In this document: one piece after another, positions 13,993-22,115 of the stretch | Numbering within the stretch: the first letter of the stretch is position 1 | Layout: each line of letters starts with the position of its first letter | NCBI GenBank assembly: GCA_025357635.1 | Contig: JANXOV010000103.1 | Location: 1-32,952 of the forward strand | DNA length: 32,952 bases | Reading direction: 5' to 3' | Origin: Pseudomonadota bacterium | Lineage (GTDB): Bacteria; Pseudomonadota; Gammaproteobacteria; Steroidobacterales; Steroidobacteraceae | Position numbers and translations under genes: made by a program | Notes under the pieces: model-generated | Told to the model about the DNA's origin: nothing | The model's database searches: none | The model's input: only the letters and a program-made list of their open reading frames with translations

Positions 13993-15378
13993 TCATGCGA
14001 CCAGGCGGTAGCAGGGTTTGTATTGGGCCCCGGCAAGTTTCATGCGACCCTGCGCCACGAAAGAGCGCAGCAATCGATCCAGCGGTCCCATGATCTGCGG
14101 ATCGCCCGACAGTTCAAAAGGGCCGTGTTGCTCGATTGCCCGTACGCCGTACTCCTTGACGTTGCCGGCGACAATGCCGGAAAAAGCTCGGCGCAAATCC
14201 GCGGCGCGCTCGTGCACAGGCCGTGTGAGGCTCAAATCAAGCCCGCGCATCGATTCGTGCGAGACTTCGAAAGGCAGCTGAAACTCCAGCGGAATCTTCA
14301 GCAGCCAGTTAAAGCTGTAGGAATCGCTGCACTTGCGCCGGTAGTCGCGCACCTTCTCCAGACCCTCGACCATCGCCCGGCCCACGCCTGCCGGATCATC
14401 GATGATGATCCGATACAGCGACTGTGCGCCCGATCCGAGCGTCTGACCGATGAATTCGTGGATTTTCTGGAAATACTCGGCCGCATCGCTCGGACCGGTG
14501 AACACCACGGGGAGGGGAATGTCGCGATTGGCCGGATCGAGCAAAATGCCGAGCAGGTACAGAATTTCTTCCAACGTGCCGACGCCGCCCGGAAACACGA
14601 CAATGCCGTGTCCGACCCGCACAAAGGCTTCGAGCCGCTTTTCGATGTCAGGCATGATGACCAGCTGGCTGACGATGGGATTGGGTGGCTCCGCGGCGAT
14701 GATGCCCGGCTCCGTGATGCCCAGATTGCGGCCGTTGAAGATCCTTTGCTTGGAATGGCCAATGGTGGCTCCCTTCATCGGCCCCTTCATCGCGCCGGGC
14801 CCGCAGCCGGTGCAAACGTCGAGGCTGCGCAGACCCAGTTCATAGCCGACCCGTTTGGTGTAGTCATACTCGAGACGGCGGATGGAATGGCCGCCCCAGC
14901 ACACGACCAGGTTGGGTCTCATCTTGTGCTCGAGCGCGCGCGCATTGCGCAGGATGTGAAACACCGCGTTGGTGATGCTGGCCGAGGATTTCAGATCGAA
15001 ACGGCCGCTTTCCATGATTTCGTTGGAAATGAACACCACATCGCGCAGAACCGCGAACAATTGCTCTTTGATGCCGCGGATCATTTCGCCGTCGACGAAG
15101 GCGGAACCCGGCGCATTCTTGATTTCAAGCTTGATGCCCCAGGGCTGGCGCACGATCTGAAGATCGAAGTCCTTGAACTTGTCGAAAATCACGCGCGCAT
15201 CGTCGATGTCGCTGCCGGAGTTGAGTACCGCCAGGGCGCATTTGCGAAACAGCGGATAAAGCCCCCCCTGACCCGAATCGAGCAGCTTTTCGATTTCCTG
15301 CTGCGACAGATGCTCCAGGCTCCCCTTGGGTGCAACCCTGGCATCGACCATATCGGTCGAGATGATGGATGTTTCCAC
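13993..15378 (-). CDS. ppnN: Nucleotide 5'-monophosphate nucleosidase PpnN (LOG family)
   Basis: A 461-residue protein colinear with E. coli PpnN/YgdH, which cleaves purine and pyrimidine monophosphates to base and ribose 5-phosphate and is modulated by (p)ppGpp. Strongly conserved segments include LFRKCALAVLNSGS, NLVVCWGGHSI, CTGCGPGAMKGPMKGA, IMPDIEKRLEAFVRVGHGI, FPGGVGTLEEILYLLGIL (the LOG-type PGGxGT motif) and DLRRAFSGIVAGNVKE. The frame stays open upstream to 15561, but that extension lies in the L,D-transpeptidase gene. The GTG at 15378 is chosen because AAGGA at 15384-15388 sits 5 bases before it and the resulting length matches the family. It is the last gene of the minus-strand run starting at nrdJa. 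Confidence 0.93.
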   Translation of the reverse strand: METSIISTDMVDARVAPKGSLEHLSQQEIEKLLDSGQGGLYPLFRKCALAVLNSGSDIDDARVIFDKFKDFDLQIVRQPWGIKLEIKNAPGSAFVDGEMIRGIKEQLFAVLRDVVFISNEIMESGRFDLKSSASITNAVFHILRNARALEHKMRPNLVVCWGGHSIRRLEYDYTKRVGYELGLRSLDVCTGCGPGAMKGPMKGATIGHSKQRIFNGRNLGITEPGIIAAEPPNPIVSQLVIMPDIEKRLEAFVRVGHGIVVFPGGVGTLEEILYLLGILLDPANRDIPLPVVFTGPSDAAEYFQKIHEFIGQTLGSGAQSLYRIIIDDPAGVGRAMVEGLEKVRDYRRKCSDSYSFNWLLKIPLEFQLPFEVSHESMRGLDLSLTRPVHERAADLRRAFSGIVAGNVKEYGVRAIEQHGPFELSGDPQIMGPLDRLLRSFVAQGRMKLAGAQYKPCYRLVA

Positions 15379-15386
15379 GCGTGTCC

Positions 15387-15908
15387 TTATGGGAAGATAT
15401 CGATCGGGATGTTGTCCTGGGTGCGCATCCAGATCTCCACCATATCCGAGTTCGACAGAGCGATGCAGCCATCGGTCCAGTCGGTCTCGGTGTAATAAAG
15501 CGGCGAGTGCTTGGGCGTGTTGGGCAGGCCGTGGATCATGATCGATCCGCCGGGCGCCCAACCGCGACGCCGCGCGTTGTTCTCATCCTGCTTGTTCGGA
15601 TAGGACACCTGGATCGACAGGAAGTAGTCGCTGCGTGTATTGCGCCGTGACAGGAAATAGCGCCCCTCCGGCGTGCGGAAGTCGCGCTCACGCTCCTTCG
15701 GGCCCGACGGATTCAACCCCAATGCAACGCGATAGCTGCCCAGCAGCTGCGGACCCTTGTACAGATACAGCTTGCGCTCGCCCTTGTGGACGACCACCCG
15801 GTCGGCCGGCACGATTTCATCGGCGAGCACGCCGGCCGGCACGGCAATGCCCGCCAGCAGCACAGCGGCGGCACCCATCAAAAAACTTCTGCGGAAATTG
15901 AAAATCAT
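15387..15908 (-). CDS. L,D-transpeptidase (YkuD/YafK type), secreted
   Basis: A 173-residue protein with a signal peptide (MIFNFRRSFLMGAAAVLLAGIAV, cleavage probably near LADE at residue 28-31) and a YkuD domain. Catalytic motifs are IMIHGLPN with His126 and TDGCIALSN with Cys148. The TDGC form (instead of SHGC) is seen in the YafK/DpaA branch, some of which hydrolyse rather than form the link between peptidoglycan and Braun lipoprotein. It acts in the periplasm on peptidoglycan peptides, either cross-linking or trimming; which one cannot be told here. Its stop overlaps the ppnN ribosome-binding site, and it starts 68 bp after mltD. A possible promoter is noted separately. Confidence 0.88.
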   Translation of the reverse strand: MIFNFRRSFLMGAAAVLLAGIAVPAGVLADEIVPADRVVVHKGERKLYLYKGPQLLGSYRVALGLNPSGPKERERDFRTPEGRYFLSRRNTRSDYFLSIQVSYPNKQDENNARRRGWAPGGSIMIHGLPNTPKHSPLYYTETDWTDGCIALSNSDMVEIWMRTQDNIPIDIFP

Positions 15909-15914
15909 AGTGGA

Positions 15915-15920
15915 ATTATA
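15915..15920 (-). promoter_or_regulatory. Possible -10 element before the L,D-transpeptidase gene
   Basis: A perfect TATAAT on the minus strand ends 6 bases before the ATG at 15908. No recognisable -35 lies at the proper distance. If used, transcription would begin at or near the start codon, giving a leaderless message. Coincidence is possible. Confidence 0.25.
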
Positions 15921-15976
15921 CTGATTGAAGCACGGCGTTAGACCCGCACCAGTTCACTTAAATGCGAGAGCACAGG

Positions 15977-17962
15977 CTATTCGCGATTGGCCGCCGCCAC
16001 CTTGGGCAGCGTGATGCTGCTGCCCGGCCGCAGGTCGCTGAAGTCCAGGCGCGGGTTGTACTGGCGGATCAGCCAGGCTGGAATTTCGGGGCGCGCCTGG
16101 CGGATGGTCCACAGCGATTCGCCCTTTTTCACCGCATAGGTTTCCGTGCCGGAGATTCGGTGCGTGGCGAAATAGGCGTCCTGCACGCTCTTGTGGTAAC
16201 TGCGCCGGACCTCTTCGAAATGCGGGATATCGGCTGCGGCGATCTGCAGTTTGAACTTGCCGCCCATGCTGACGGACGCGCCGCGGCGAAGCTTGTTCAA
16301 TGCCCGCAGACGGTTGATGTTGATGCCCGACCAGTCTGCGTAATGACCCAGCGTCTCCTCCGCCTGAACCACGATGCTCAGATCACGGCCCACTGAATAA
16401 TCGGCCGGGTCGGCGCTGGCGCTGGGCACGCCGTCGGGAAACACCGACGCATCCTCGCCGCCGGCAGCAACCGGTTCAGGCACAGGCGGTGCAGCGTTCG
16501 CAAGCGCAGGCTTTGGCGGCGCGGTCCGCACAGGCGCGCTCACAGGCGCGCTCACAGGCACCTCCGGCGTCTCGGCGGCGGCGACAGCCACCGGAGCCGG
16601 CGTGCCTGCACGGGAGCTCGGCAGCGGCAGACGCACGAGCTGGCCGCGTTTGACCGCAGTCGTGCGATCCCAACCATTCGCCGCCAGCAACCGCTCCAAA
16701 CCGATGCCGTTGCGCTGAGCAATGCTCAGGACGGTATCGCCGCGCCGCGCACGATAGGTGTCATCGTTGCGCTGCACCAGATAGCGTTGGGACAGGGGCA
16801 CGCGCGCCAGCGCCGCCTGGATCTGCGATTCGCCCACGGTACCCGGCAGCCGCAGCGCATAGCCGCGCGGCACGAAGCGAACGCCGTTCCAGATCGGCGG
16901 CCGCAACGAAGGATTCAACGCGCGCATTGCGCCCAGATCGACATTGAAGGCGGCAATGAGCGCGGATACAGGCATGTAGTCCGGCAGTTCCACCGTCGTG
17001 CTTTCTGCATCGGGCTGTCTGGGGATGTGTCCAAAGTATTCTTCGGCTTTTCGATCCACATCCAGCGCGGCCAGAAAGGCTACGTAGAAATTGCGCGAAG
17101 CAAAGCCAAAGGTCGCGCCGTTGTAGCGGCGCACGATGGTGGCAATATCGCTGGTTCCCAGATCGGTCTGCGCCTTGAGCAAGCCGCCCGGGCCGTGGTT
17201 GTAAGCGGTGATCGCCAGCGGCCAGGTGCCGAGCAACCGGTAGTTGTAGAGCATGAGGTTGGCGGCGCCCTCCGTGGCGGTGAACGGGTCCATGCGCTCA
17301 TCAACCAGGGAGTCCACGCGCATGTAGCGGCGCGCGGTCGAGGGCATGAACTGCCACAGCCCGGCTGCGCCGACTTTTGAATAGGCCGACGGGTTGAACG
17401 AGGATTCCACGTGGGGAAGCGCGGCGATCTCCGCCGGCACGCCGCGCTGACTCAAGGTGCGCGCGATGTGGGACTCCCAGATCCCGGCGCGCATCAAGCC
17501 TTCGCGGAAGCGATTGGACTGCCCCAGCTGGAAGCGCACTGCGTCCATGGCGGTCTTGAAAACCGGAGCGCTGGCGGTCTCGCCGAACGCTTTGAGGATG
17601 CGCTGCTCGTCGGTCTCGAGATTCTCCGTGTCGCCGCCGGCAAAACGGGCCAGCAATGCGCGGTATCGCTTTTTTTCCCGGTCGATGATCTGCGCGCGTT
17701 CACGCGGCGAGGTGCCAGGCTCGAAGCTCAGCACTTCGTACACCACGCCCAGATTCCGGTCATCGTGCAGCAGACCCTGGTCGGTGCTCACCTCGGTGTA
17801 GACCCGGATCCAGAACTGCACATCGCGCTCGAGCTCCGGCGGTCGTTCCAGTGGAACCGCCGCGTCTGCGGCAAACGCCGCCGGCGCGAACAGCAGCGCA
17901 AGCCCCAGAGCGAGAAACGGCAGCCTGAACCTGCCCGGCCGCCGTGAAGGCCGCCGCCTCAA
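15977..17962 (-). CDS. mltD: Membrane-bound lytic murein transglycosylase D with LysM repeats
   Basis: A 661-residue secreted protein. It has a signal peptide (basic start, hydrophobic LPFLALGLALLFAPAAFA to about residue 31), then a family 1 transglycosylase domain with ALPHVESSFNP (catalytic Glu186), GLWQFMPSTARRYM and LAITAYNHGPGG. Three LysM-type modules follow at about 395-450, 530-577 and 606-656, the last well conserved (YAVKKGESLWTIR). A Pro/Ala/Val linker at about 450-510 holds two 12-bp repeats. The enzyme cleaves glycan strands in the periplasm. The only plausible start is a TTG at 17962, one base after the nrdJb stop; no lipobox Cys is seen, unlike E. coli MltD. It is cotranscribed with nrdJb and the L,D-transpeptidase gene on position alone. 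Confidence 0.9.
   Translation of the reverse strand: MRRRPSRRPGRFRLPFLALGLALLFAPAAFAADAAVPLERPPELERDVQFWIRVYTEVSTDQGLLHDDRNLGVVYEVLSFEPGTSPRERAQIIDREKKRYRALLARFAGGDTENLETDEQRILKAFGETASAPVFKTAMDAVRFQLGQSNRFREGLMRAGIWESHIARTLSQRGVPAEIAALPHVESSFNPSAYSKVGAAGLWQFMPSTARRYMRVDSLVDERMDPFTATEGAANLMLYNYRLLGTWPLAITAYNHGPGGLLKAQTDLGTSDIATIVRRYNGATFGFASRNFYVAFLAALDVDRKAEEYFGHIPRQPDAESTTVELPDYMPVSALIAAFNVDLGAMRALNPSLRPPIWNGVRFVPRGYALRLPGTVGESQIQAALARVPLSQRYLVQRNDDTYRARRGDTVLSIAQRNGIGLERLLAANGWDRTTAVKRGQLVRLPLPSSRAGTPAPVAVAAAETPEVPVSAPVSAPVRTAPPKPALANAAPPVPEPVAAGGEDASVFPDGVPSASADPADYSVGRDLSIVVQAEETLGHYADWSGININRLRALNKLRRGASVSMGGKFKLQIAAADIPHFEEVRRSYHKSVQDAYFATHRISGTETYAVKKGESLWTIRQARPEIPAWLIRQYNPRLDFSDLRPGSSITLPKVAAANRE
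16531..16554. repeat. Two perfect 12-bp tandem repeats in the MltD linker
   Basis: CAGGCGCGCTCA occurs twice in tandem with a partial third copy (CAGGCA). It encodes the VSAP-type repeat of the Pro-rich linker between LysM modules. The unit keeps the frame. Confidence 0.8.
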
Positions 17963-17963
17963 C

Positions 17964-18668
17964 TCAGCCGCACTTGGACTCGCCGCAATTCAAGCAGGTC
18001 ATGCAGCCGTCCATCATCACCACCGCGGCCGTGCTGCACTTGGCGCACAGCTGTGCGCCTTCGGGGAAATGCGACTTGGAGAACGCGTCAGCCTGCTTGC
18101 TGCGCGCGTCGAATTCGGCGCGCTTCTGCTCGACCATCTTGCGCTGGTGTTCGTCGAGTTCGGTCCGCTTGAGCATGCCGATGGTCTGCAGGTGACGCTC
18201 TATGACGTGGCCCAGTTCGGCAATCGTCGAGGGCATGAACTTGCCGCCGGGCTGCCAGTAACCGCCGCGCGGATCGAACACGGCCTTGAGTTCATCCACC
18301 AGGAAGGTGACGTCGCCGCCTTTGCGAAACACGGCCGAGATGACGCGCGTCAGCGCGACGATCCACTGGAAGTGATCCAGATTCTTGGTGTTGATAAACA
18401 CCTCGAACGGGCGCCGCTGCTCATGCGGGGTGCCTTCATTCAAGATGATGTCGTTGATGGTCACGTACATGGCGTGATCCGACACCGGCGTCTTGATCTT
18501 GTAGGTGGATCCGATGAGCACGTCCGGGCGCTCGAGCTTTTCGTGCATCCAAATGACATTGTCTTCGGCTTTGAGCTTTTCGACGGCGGCCGGGCGCGAG
18601 TCTTCCGCGGCGGCCGGCGTCTGCACGCGATACTTGGCAATCTTCTTGTCGATCTTGATGGTGGACAT
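17964..18668 (-). CDS. nrdJb: Class II ribonucleotide reductase accessory subunit NrdJb
   Basis: A 234-residue protein matching the separate small chain of the split class II reductase known from Pseudomonas (NrdJa plus NrdJb). The central domain (residues about 50-165: YVTINDIILNEGTPHE, RRPFEVFINTKNL, LVDELKAVFDPRGGYW) is a TSCPD-type domain. The C-terminus is Cys-rich (CAKC, then CMTCLNCGESKCG) and probably supplies the redox cysteines that re-reduce the catalytic site, which in one-chain NrdJ are at the end of the main chain. ATG 18668 is preferred over a TTG at 18674; it follows the nrdJa stop by 2 bases. The two proteins must act together for AdoCbl-dependent ribonucleotide reduction. 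Confidence 0.9.
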   Translation of the reverse strand: MSTIKIDKKIAKYRVQTPAAAEDSRPAAVEKLKAEDNVIWMHEKLERPDVLIGSTYKIKTPVSDHAMYVTINDIILNEGTPHEQRRPFEVFINTKNLDHFQWIVALTRVISAVFRKGGDVTFLVDELKAVFDPRGGYWQPGGKFMPSTIAELGHVIERHLQTIGMLKRTELDEHQRKMVEQKRAEFDARSKQADAFSKSHFPEGAQLCAKCSTAAVVMMDGCMTCLNCGESKCG

Positions 18669-18670
18669 GA

Positions 18671-21600
18671 TCAAAATTTCCCGTAGTAGCCTTCTTTGAG
18701 GGCATCGAACAGATTCGCGGCGGTGTGCATCTCACCGTCGTATTCGATCTGCTGATCGCCCTGCACCTTGACCTCGCTGCCGTCCTCGAGCGTGAACACG
18801 TAGGTCGTGTTCTTGAGGTCCTCTTCTTTGACCAGAACGCCCTGGAAGGCTTCCGGATTGAAGCGAAAGGTGGTGCAGCCTTTCAAGCCCTGCTCATAGG
18901 CGTACATGTAGATGTCTTTGAAGTCTTCGTACTTGTAATTGGTGGGAACGTTCGCCGTTTTGGAAATCGAGGAATCCACCCACAGCTGCGCCGCCGCTTG
19001 AATGTCGACGTGTTCCTTGGGGCCGATGTCGTCGGCGGAAACGAAGTACTCCGGCAGCTTCTCGCCGGGCAGCTGTGAACTGGGCATGGCGCGCGGATTG
19101 ATCAACTCGCGGTATGCCAGCAGCTCAAACGAAAAGACATCGATCTTTTCCTTGGACTTCTTGCCTTCGCGTATCACATTGCGGAAGTAGTGGTGCGCAA
19201 ATGACGGCTCGATGCCATTGGAGGCATTGTTGGCCAGCGACAGGGAAATGGTGCCGGTAGGGGCAATCGAGGTGTGATGCGTGAAGCGTGCGCCAACTTC
19301 AGCCAGATCATCCACCAGTTCCGGCGCAGCCTCGGCGATGCGCTGCATGTACCGGCTGTAACGAGCGTGCAGCACCCGCCCCGGGATCGTGGCGCCCAAA
19401 CGCCAGCCGTCCCTGGACATTTCCGGGCGCTTGCGCAGCATCTCGGCAGTCACGGTGAATTCCTCGGTCATGATGGGCGCAGGGCCTTTTTCGCGTGCCA
19501 GTTCCAGAGCGGCTTCCCAGCCGGCGACGGCCATTTCGCGCGACACGTTTTGCGTGAAGGCCACGGATTTCTTCGAGCCGTACTTCATGCCCATCATGGT
19601 GATGGTTGAGCCCAGGCCCAGGAAGCCCATGCCGTGACGGCGCTTGCGCAGGATCTCGCGGCGCTGCTGCGGCAGCGGCAGCCCGTTGATCTCCACGACA
19701 TTATCGAGCATGCGTGTGAATACTTTGACGACCTTGCGGTAGGTCTCCCAGTCAAAGCGGGCCTCCTCGGTGAACGGATCGACCACGAACTTGGTGAGAT
19801 TCACCGAACCCAGCAGGCAGGAGCCATACGGTGGCAGCGGCTGCTCGCCGCAGTTGTGCGCATGCAGTCCATTGGCATCAAAGGTGTTGATGCCGGGAAC
19901 CTGTACGTCGTATACGTCTTCGATTCCATCCGGCGCTATCGATTCCACCGTCGCGACGAATCGTTCCCGATTGATGCGGCGACGGTATCCCGCCAATGCA
20001 GCGCTGAGCCGCGCCGCCTTGTCCGTATCGGCAAAACCAACCTGCTGCGCGAACTGCAGCAGATTCTCGCCACTGATCACGAGTTCGTGCTGCGCGCACG
20101 TGGTGTAGACGGTGCTGCCGCCATGGCCATCGGGCATCTGTCGCGCCCCGGCCTCACGCCGATCGCCATAGAGTGTGGACGCAACGCCGAGTCGCAACAG
20201 CATGCGCTGCGCGGCAGCGAGCAACGTGACATCAGACTGCGAAAGACGCACGGAGCAGCCCTTCGCCTGGGTTGCCTGAACGGCAGCCTCGGCATCGAAC
20301 AAGCCGCGCAACAGTCCCCGGTGAAACTCGCTGGAACTGCGTTCCATCGCGGGCGTGATGGTCTTATTGCCGGCCTGCACACCGAAGTGAGCGGCCAGTT
20401 CGTCAAGGCCGGCCACCCGCAGGCGGTACTCGCCACGACCTGCGATGGGATTCCAGCCTCTGAAATCGCTGCGACCAGCCAACCCTCTCGCCGACTCCAT
20501 CGCGGCGTGCATCACGCCGGTCACGCCGGGTCGAGCCACATCACCGCCCGATGCCACGGCCTCACCGGGCCACACTGAAAGCACCGCGCGAGTGCCGGCC
20601 ATGGTTCCATCCCCGATCAACAGGCCCAACAGATACCCTTCACCCAGCGAATGCTCGCCGGCCCATGCGACGTTGGAGCGATGGTCCTGCAGCAAAACGT
20701 GATCGCCAGGTTGCAACTCCCCCGCTGCGCACCAGGCTGTATCGCTGCTCCACGGCGTCTGCCGCGTCACGCGGCGCACACGATGATCGGCGGTAAGCCG
20801 TAGACTGTAGCCTTCTGCCGTGTTGAGCTGCACCACTTCCTTGGTGGCGGTTCGGAAGAACCCTTCAGCGTTGCTGGCGTGATCTTCGCCATCGACGCGC
20901 GCCATAAATGGCACGCCGATGAGGTCCGCGACCTGACGGGGCCCTTCGCTGGTCTGCACCCAGGTGTCCGCGGTCACGCAGGGATTGGTGGCGCGGATAT
21001 TTTCGTCCCACCAGTTGTTATTCATCTCATTGACCTTGTCGATGAGAATGAAGCCCGGCTCGGCGAAATCGTAGGTGGAGGACATGATGACGTCCCACAC
21101 GCGCCGCGCCGGCAGGGTCTTGTAGATCTTGCAGGCGACGAGGCCTTCGGCGTTGCTCACATAGCCGTCGGTCTGCGGCCATTCGCGCCAGACGTACTTG
21201 CCCGGGTCGCTCAGATCCGGCTGTTCAGTTTCAAATTCCTGGCGGCCGATCGGAAACGCCAGCTTCCAGTCCGCGTCGCTCTTCACCGCTTTCATGAATT
21301 CGTCGGTGACCAGCAGCGACAGGTTGAACTGGCGCAGGCGACCGTTCTCACGTTTGGCGCGGATGAACTCCAGGGCGTCGGGATGCCCGACGTCGAAAGT
21401 GCCCATCTGCGCGCCGCGGCGGCCGCCCGCGGAGGACACGGTGAAACACATCTTGTCGTAGATATCCATGAACGACAAAGGACCTGAGGTATACGCGCCC
21501 GCGCCCGACACGTATGCGCCGCGGGGACGCAGCGTGGAGAATTCATAGCCGATGCCGCAGCCGGCCTTGAGCGTAAGCCCCGCTTCGTGCACCTTTCCCA

Positions 21601-21946
21601 GGATGTCATCCATCGAATCGCGGATGCTGCCCGAGACGGTGCAGTTGATGGTCGAGGTGGCCGGCTTGTGCTCGAGTGCGCCGGCGTTGGAGGTGACGCG
21701 GCCGGCTGGAATGGCGCCCTGGCGCAGCGCCCACAAAAAAGACTCGTACCATGAATCGCGCTCCGATTCGCCCTCGACATCGGCCAATGCGCGGGCGACG
21801 CGCTGATACGTTTCGTCCATCGTTTTGTCGATGGGTGTGCCGTCTTTCGAAGTCAGGCGGTATTTCTTATCCCAGATATCCAGCGAAGCTTCCTGATAAG
21901 GAATGCTGCTGACGGTTTTATTTTGAATCTTCACCACCGTATTCAT
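18671..21946 (-). CDS. nrdJa: Adenosylcobalamin-dependent ribonucleotide reductase NrdJa, intein-containing
   Basis: A 1091-residue precursor. Residues 1-322 and 699-1091 are the two exteins, and together make a 715-residue class II reductase catalytic chain. Visible sites are STINCTVSGSI with Cys102 (redox pair), AGCGIGYEFSTLRPRGA, NPCGEQPLPPYGSCLLGSVNL with Cys699 as thiyl radical residue and Glu701 as base, and IAPTGTISL. The enzyme reduces ribonucleotides to deoxyribonucleotides using AdoCbl, with or without oxygen. Residues 323-698 are an intein inserted between the Pro and Cys of NPCGE, so no active enzyme exists before splicing. The start at 21946 has AGGAG 14 bases upstream, a long spacing. 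NrdR-like boxes lie upstream. The gene is followed after 2 bases by nrdJb. Confidence 0.95.
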   Translation of the reverse strand: MNTVVKIQNKTVSSIPYQEASLDIWDKKYRLTSKDGTPIDKTMDETYQRVARALADVEGESERDSWYESFLWALRQGAIPAGRVTSNAGALEHKPATSTINCTVSGSIRDSMDDILGKVHEAGLTLKAGCGIGYEFSTLRPRGAYVSGAGAYTSGPLSFMDIYDKMCFTVSSAGGRRGAQMGTFDVGHPDALEFIRAKRENGRLRQFNLSLLVTDEFMKAVKSDADWKLAFPIGRQEFETEQPDLSDPGKYVWREWPQTDGYVSNAEGLVACKIYKTLPARRVWDVIMSSTYDFAEPGFILIDKVNEMNNNWWDENIRATNPCVTADTWVQTSEGPRQVADLIGVPFMARVDGEDHASNAEGFFRTATKEVVQLNTAEGYSLRLTADHRVRRVTRQTPWSSDTAWCAAGELQPGDHVLLQDHRSNVAWAGEHSLGEGYLLGLLIGDGTMAGTRAVLSVWPGEAVASGGDVARPGVTGVMHAAMESARGLAGRSDFRGWNPIAGRGEYRLRVAGLDELAAHFGVQAGNKTITPAMERSSSEFHRGLLRGLFDAEAAVQATQAKGCSVRLSQSDVTLLAAAQRMLLRLGVASTLYGDRREAGARQMPDGHGGSTVYTTCAQHELVISGENLLQFAQQVGFADTDKAARLSAALAGYRRRINRERFVATVESIAPDGIEDVYDVQVPGINTFDANGLHAHNCGEQPLPPYGSCLLGSVNLTKFVVDPFTEEARFDWETYRKVVKVFTRMLDNVVEINGLPLPQQRREILRKRRHGMGFLGLGSTITMMGMKYGSKKSVAFTQNVSREMAVAGWEAALELAREKGPAPIMTEEFTVTAEMLRKRPEMSRDGWRLGATIPGRVLHARYSRYMQRIAEAAPELVDDLAEVGARFTHHTSIAPTGTISLSLANNASNGIEPSFAHHYFRNVIREGKKSKEKIDVFSFELLAYRELINPRAMPSSQLPGEKLPEYFVSADDIGPKEHVDIQAAAQLWVDSSISKTANVPTNYKYEDFKDIYMYAYEQGLKGCTTFRFNPEAFQGVLVKEEDLKNTTYVFTLEDGSEVKVQGDQQIEYDGEMHTAANLFDALKEGYYGKF
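19853..20980 (-). other. Intein with LAGLIDADG homing endonuclease inside NrdJa
   Basis: The 376-residue insert begins at Cys323 (CVTADTWV, splicing block A), has LRLTADHRV with Thr385/His388 (block B), and ends VYDVQVPGINTFDANGLHAHN (blocks F and G, terminal His-Asn) before extein Cys699. All residues for class 1 protein splicing are present. In the middle, GYLLGLLIGDGT (Asp446) and LLRGLFDAEA (Asp551) are the two dodecapeptide motifs of a LAGLIDADG endonuclease. Both acidic residues are kept, so homing activity may survive; the second motif has Ala where Gly is usual. The insert separates NP from CGEQPL, the conserved active-site motif that many RNR inteins target. Frame and codon use are continuous with the host gene, indicating an intact, selected element. 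Confidence 0.95.
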
Positions 21947-22060
21947 GGTTGTTAATTACGCTCCTGGCTGATCGAACGGCGCAAATACAAATAGCGTTGG
22001 AGGCTTGATCTGGTGGCCACCGGCGCTGCAAATAGCTGACGGTGTAGCGCCGGCGGGCGA

Positions 22061-22076
22061 TCACTACATCTTGTGT
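22061..22076 (-). promoter_or_regulatory. NrdR-like box near the nrdJ transcription start
   Basis: TCACTACATCTTGTGT matches 14 of 16 positions of the palindromic NrdR consensus (ACACWATATNTWGTGT as I recall it). It lies about 115 bases before the nrdJa start codon, just downstream of a -10 candidate on the minus strand, where a repressor would block initiation. NrdR is a zinc/ATP-cone repressor of RNR genes. Confidence 0.7.
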
Positions 22077-22086
22077 CAGGGCGGAA

Positions 22087-22115
22087 AGGTTATGTCGCGC
22101 CCAAACCAGCGTCAA
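22087..22115 (-). promoter_or_regulatory. Candidate nrdJab promoter
   Basis: On the minus strand TTGACG (22115-22110), a 17-base spacer and TAACCT (22092-22087) form a sigma70-type pair. The -10 is weak. Transcription would start near 22080, inside or beside the NrdR-like box. A second possible pair further upstream is TTGCAA (22171-22166) with TATTTT (22149-22144), spacer 16. Confidence 0.45.

Noticed and set aside
14023-15495. 490-codon open frame on the plus strand opposite ppnN
   Set aside because: It mirrors a clearly conserved gene; high GC gives long antisense frames. The translation shows no recognisable motif.
15379-15561. 61-codon N-terminal extension of ppnN
   Set aside because: It overlaps the L,D-transpeptidase coding sequence, has no family similarity, and the GTG at 15378 with a well-placed AAGGA gives the normal length.
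19634-20578. 314-codon plus-strand frame in the intein region, considered as a separate endonuclease gene
   Set aside because: The endonuclease motifs are in the minus-strand frame fused to NrdJa; the plus-strand translation lacks LAGLIDADG or other nuclease motifs.
19853-20980. Intein judged as a group I/II intron or insertion sequence
   Set aside because: The reading frame is continuous with the host gene, has all splicing blocks, and shows no terminal inverted repeats or intron structure.
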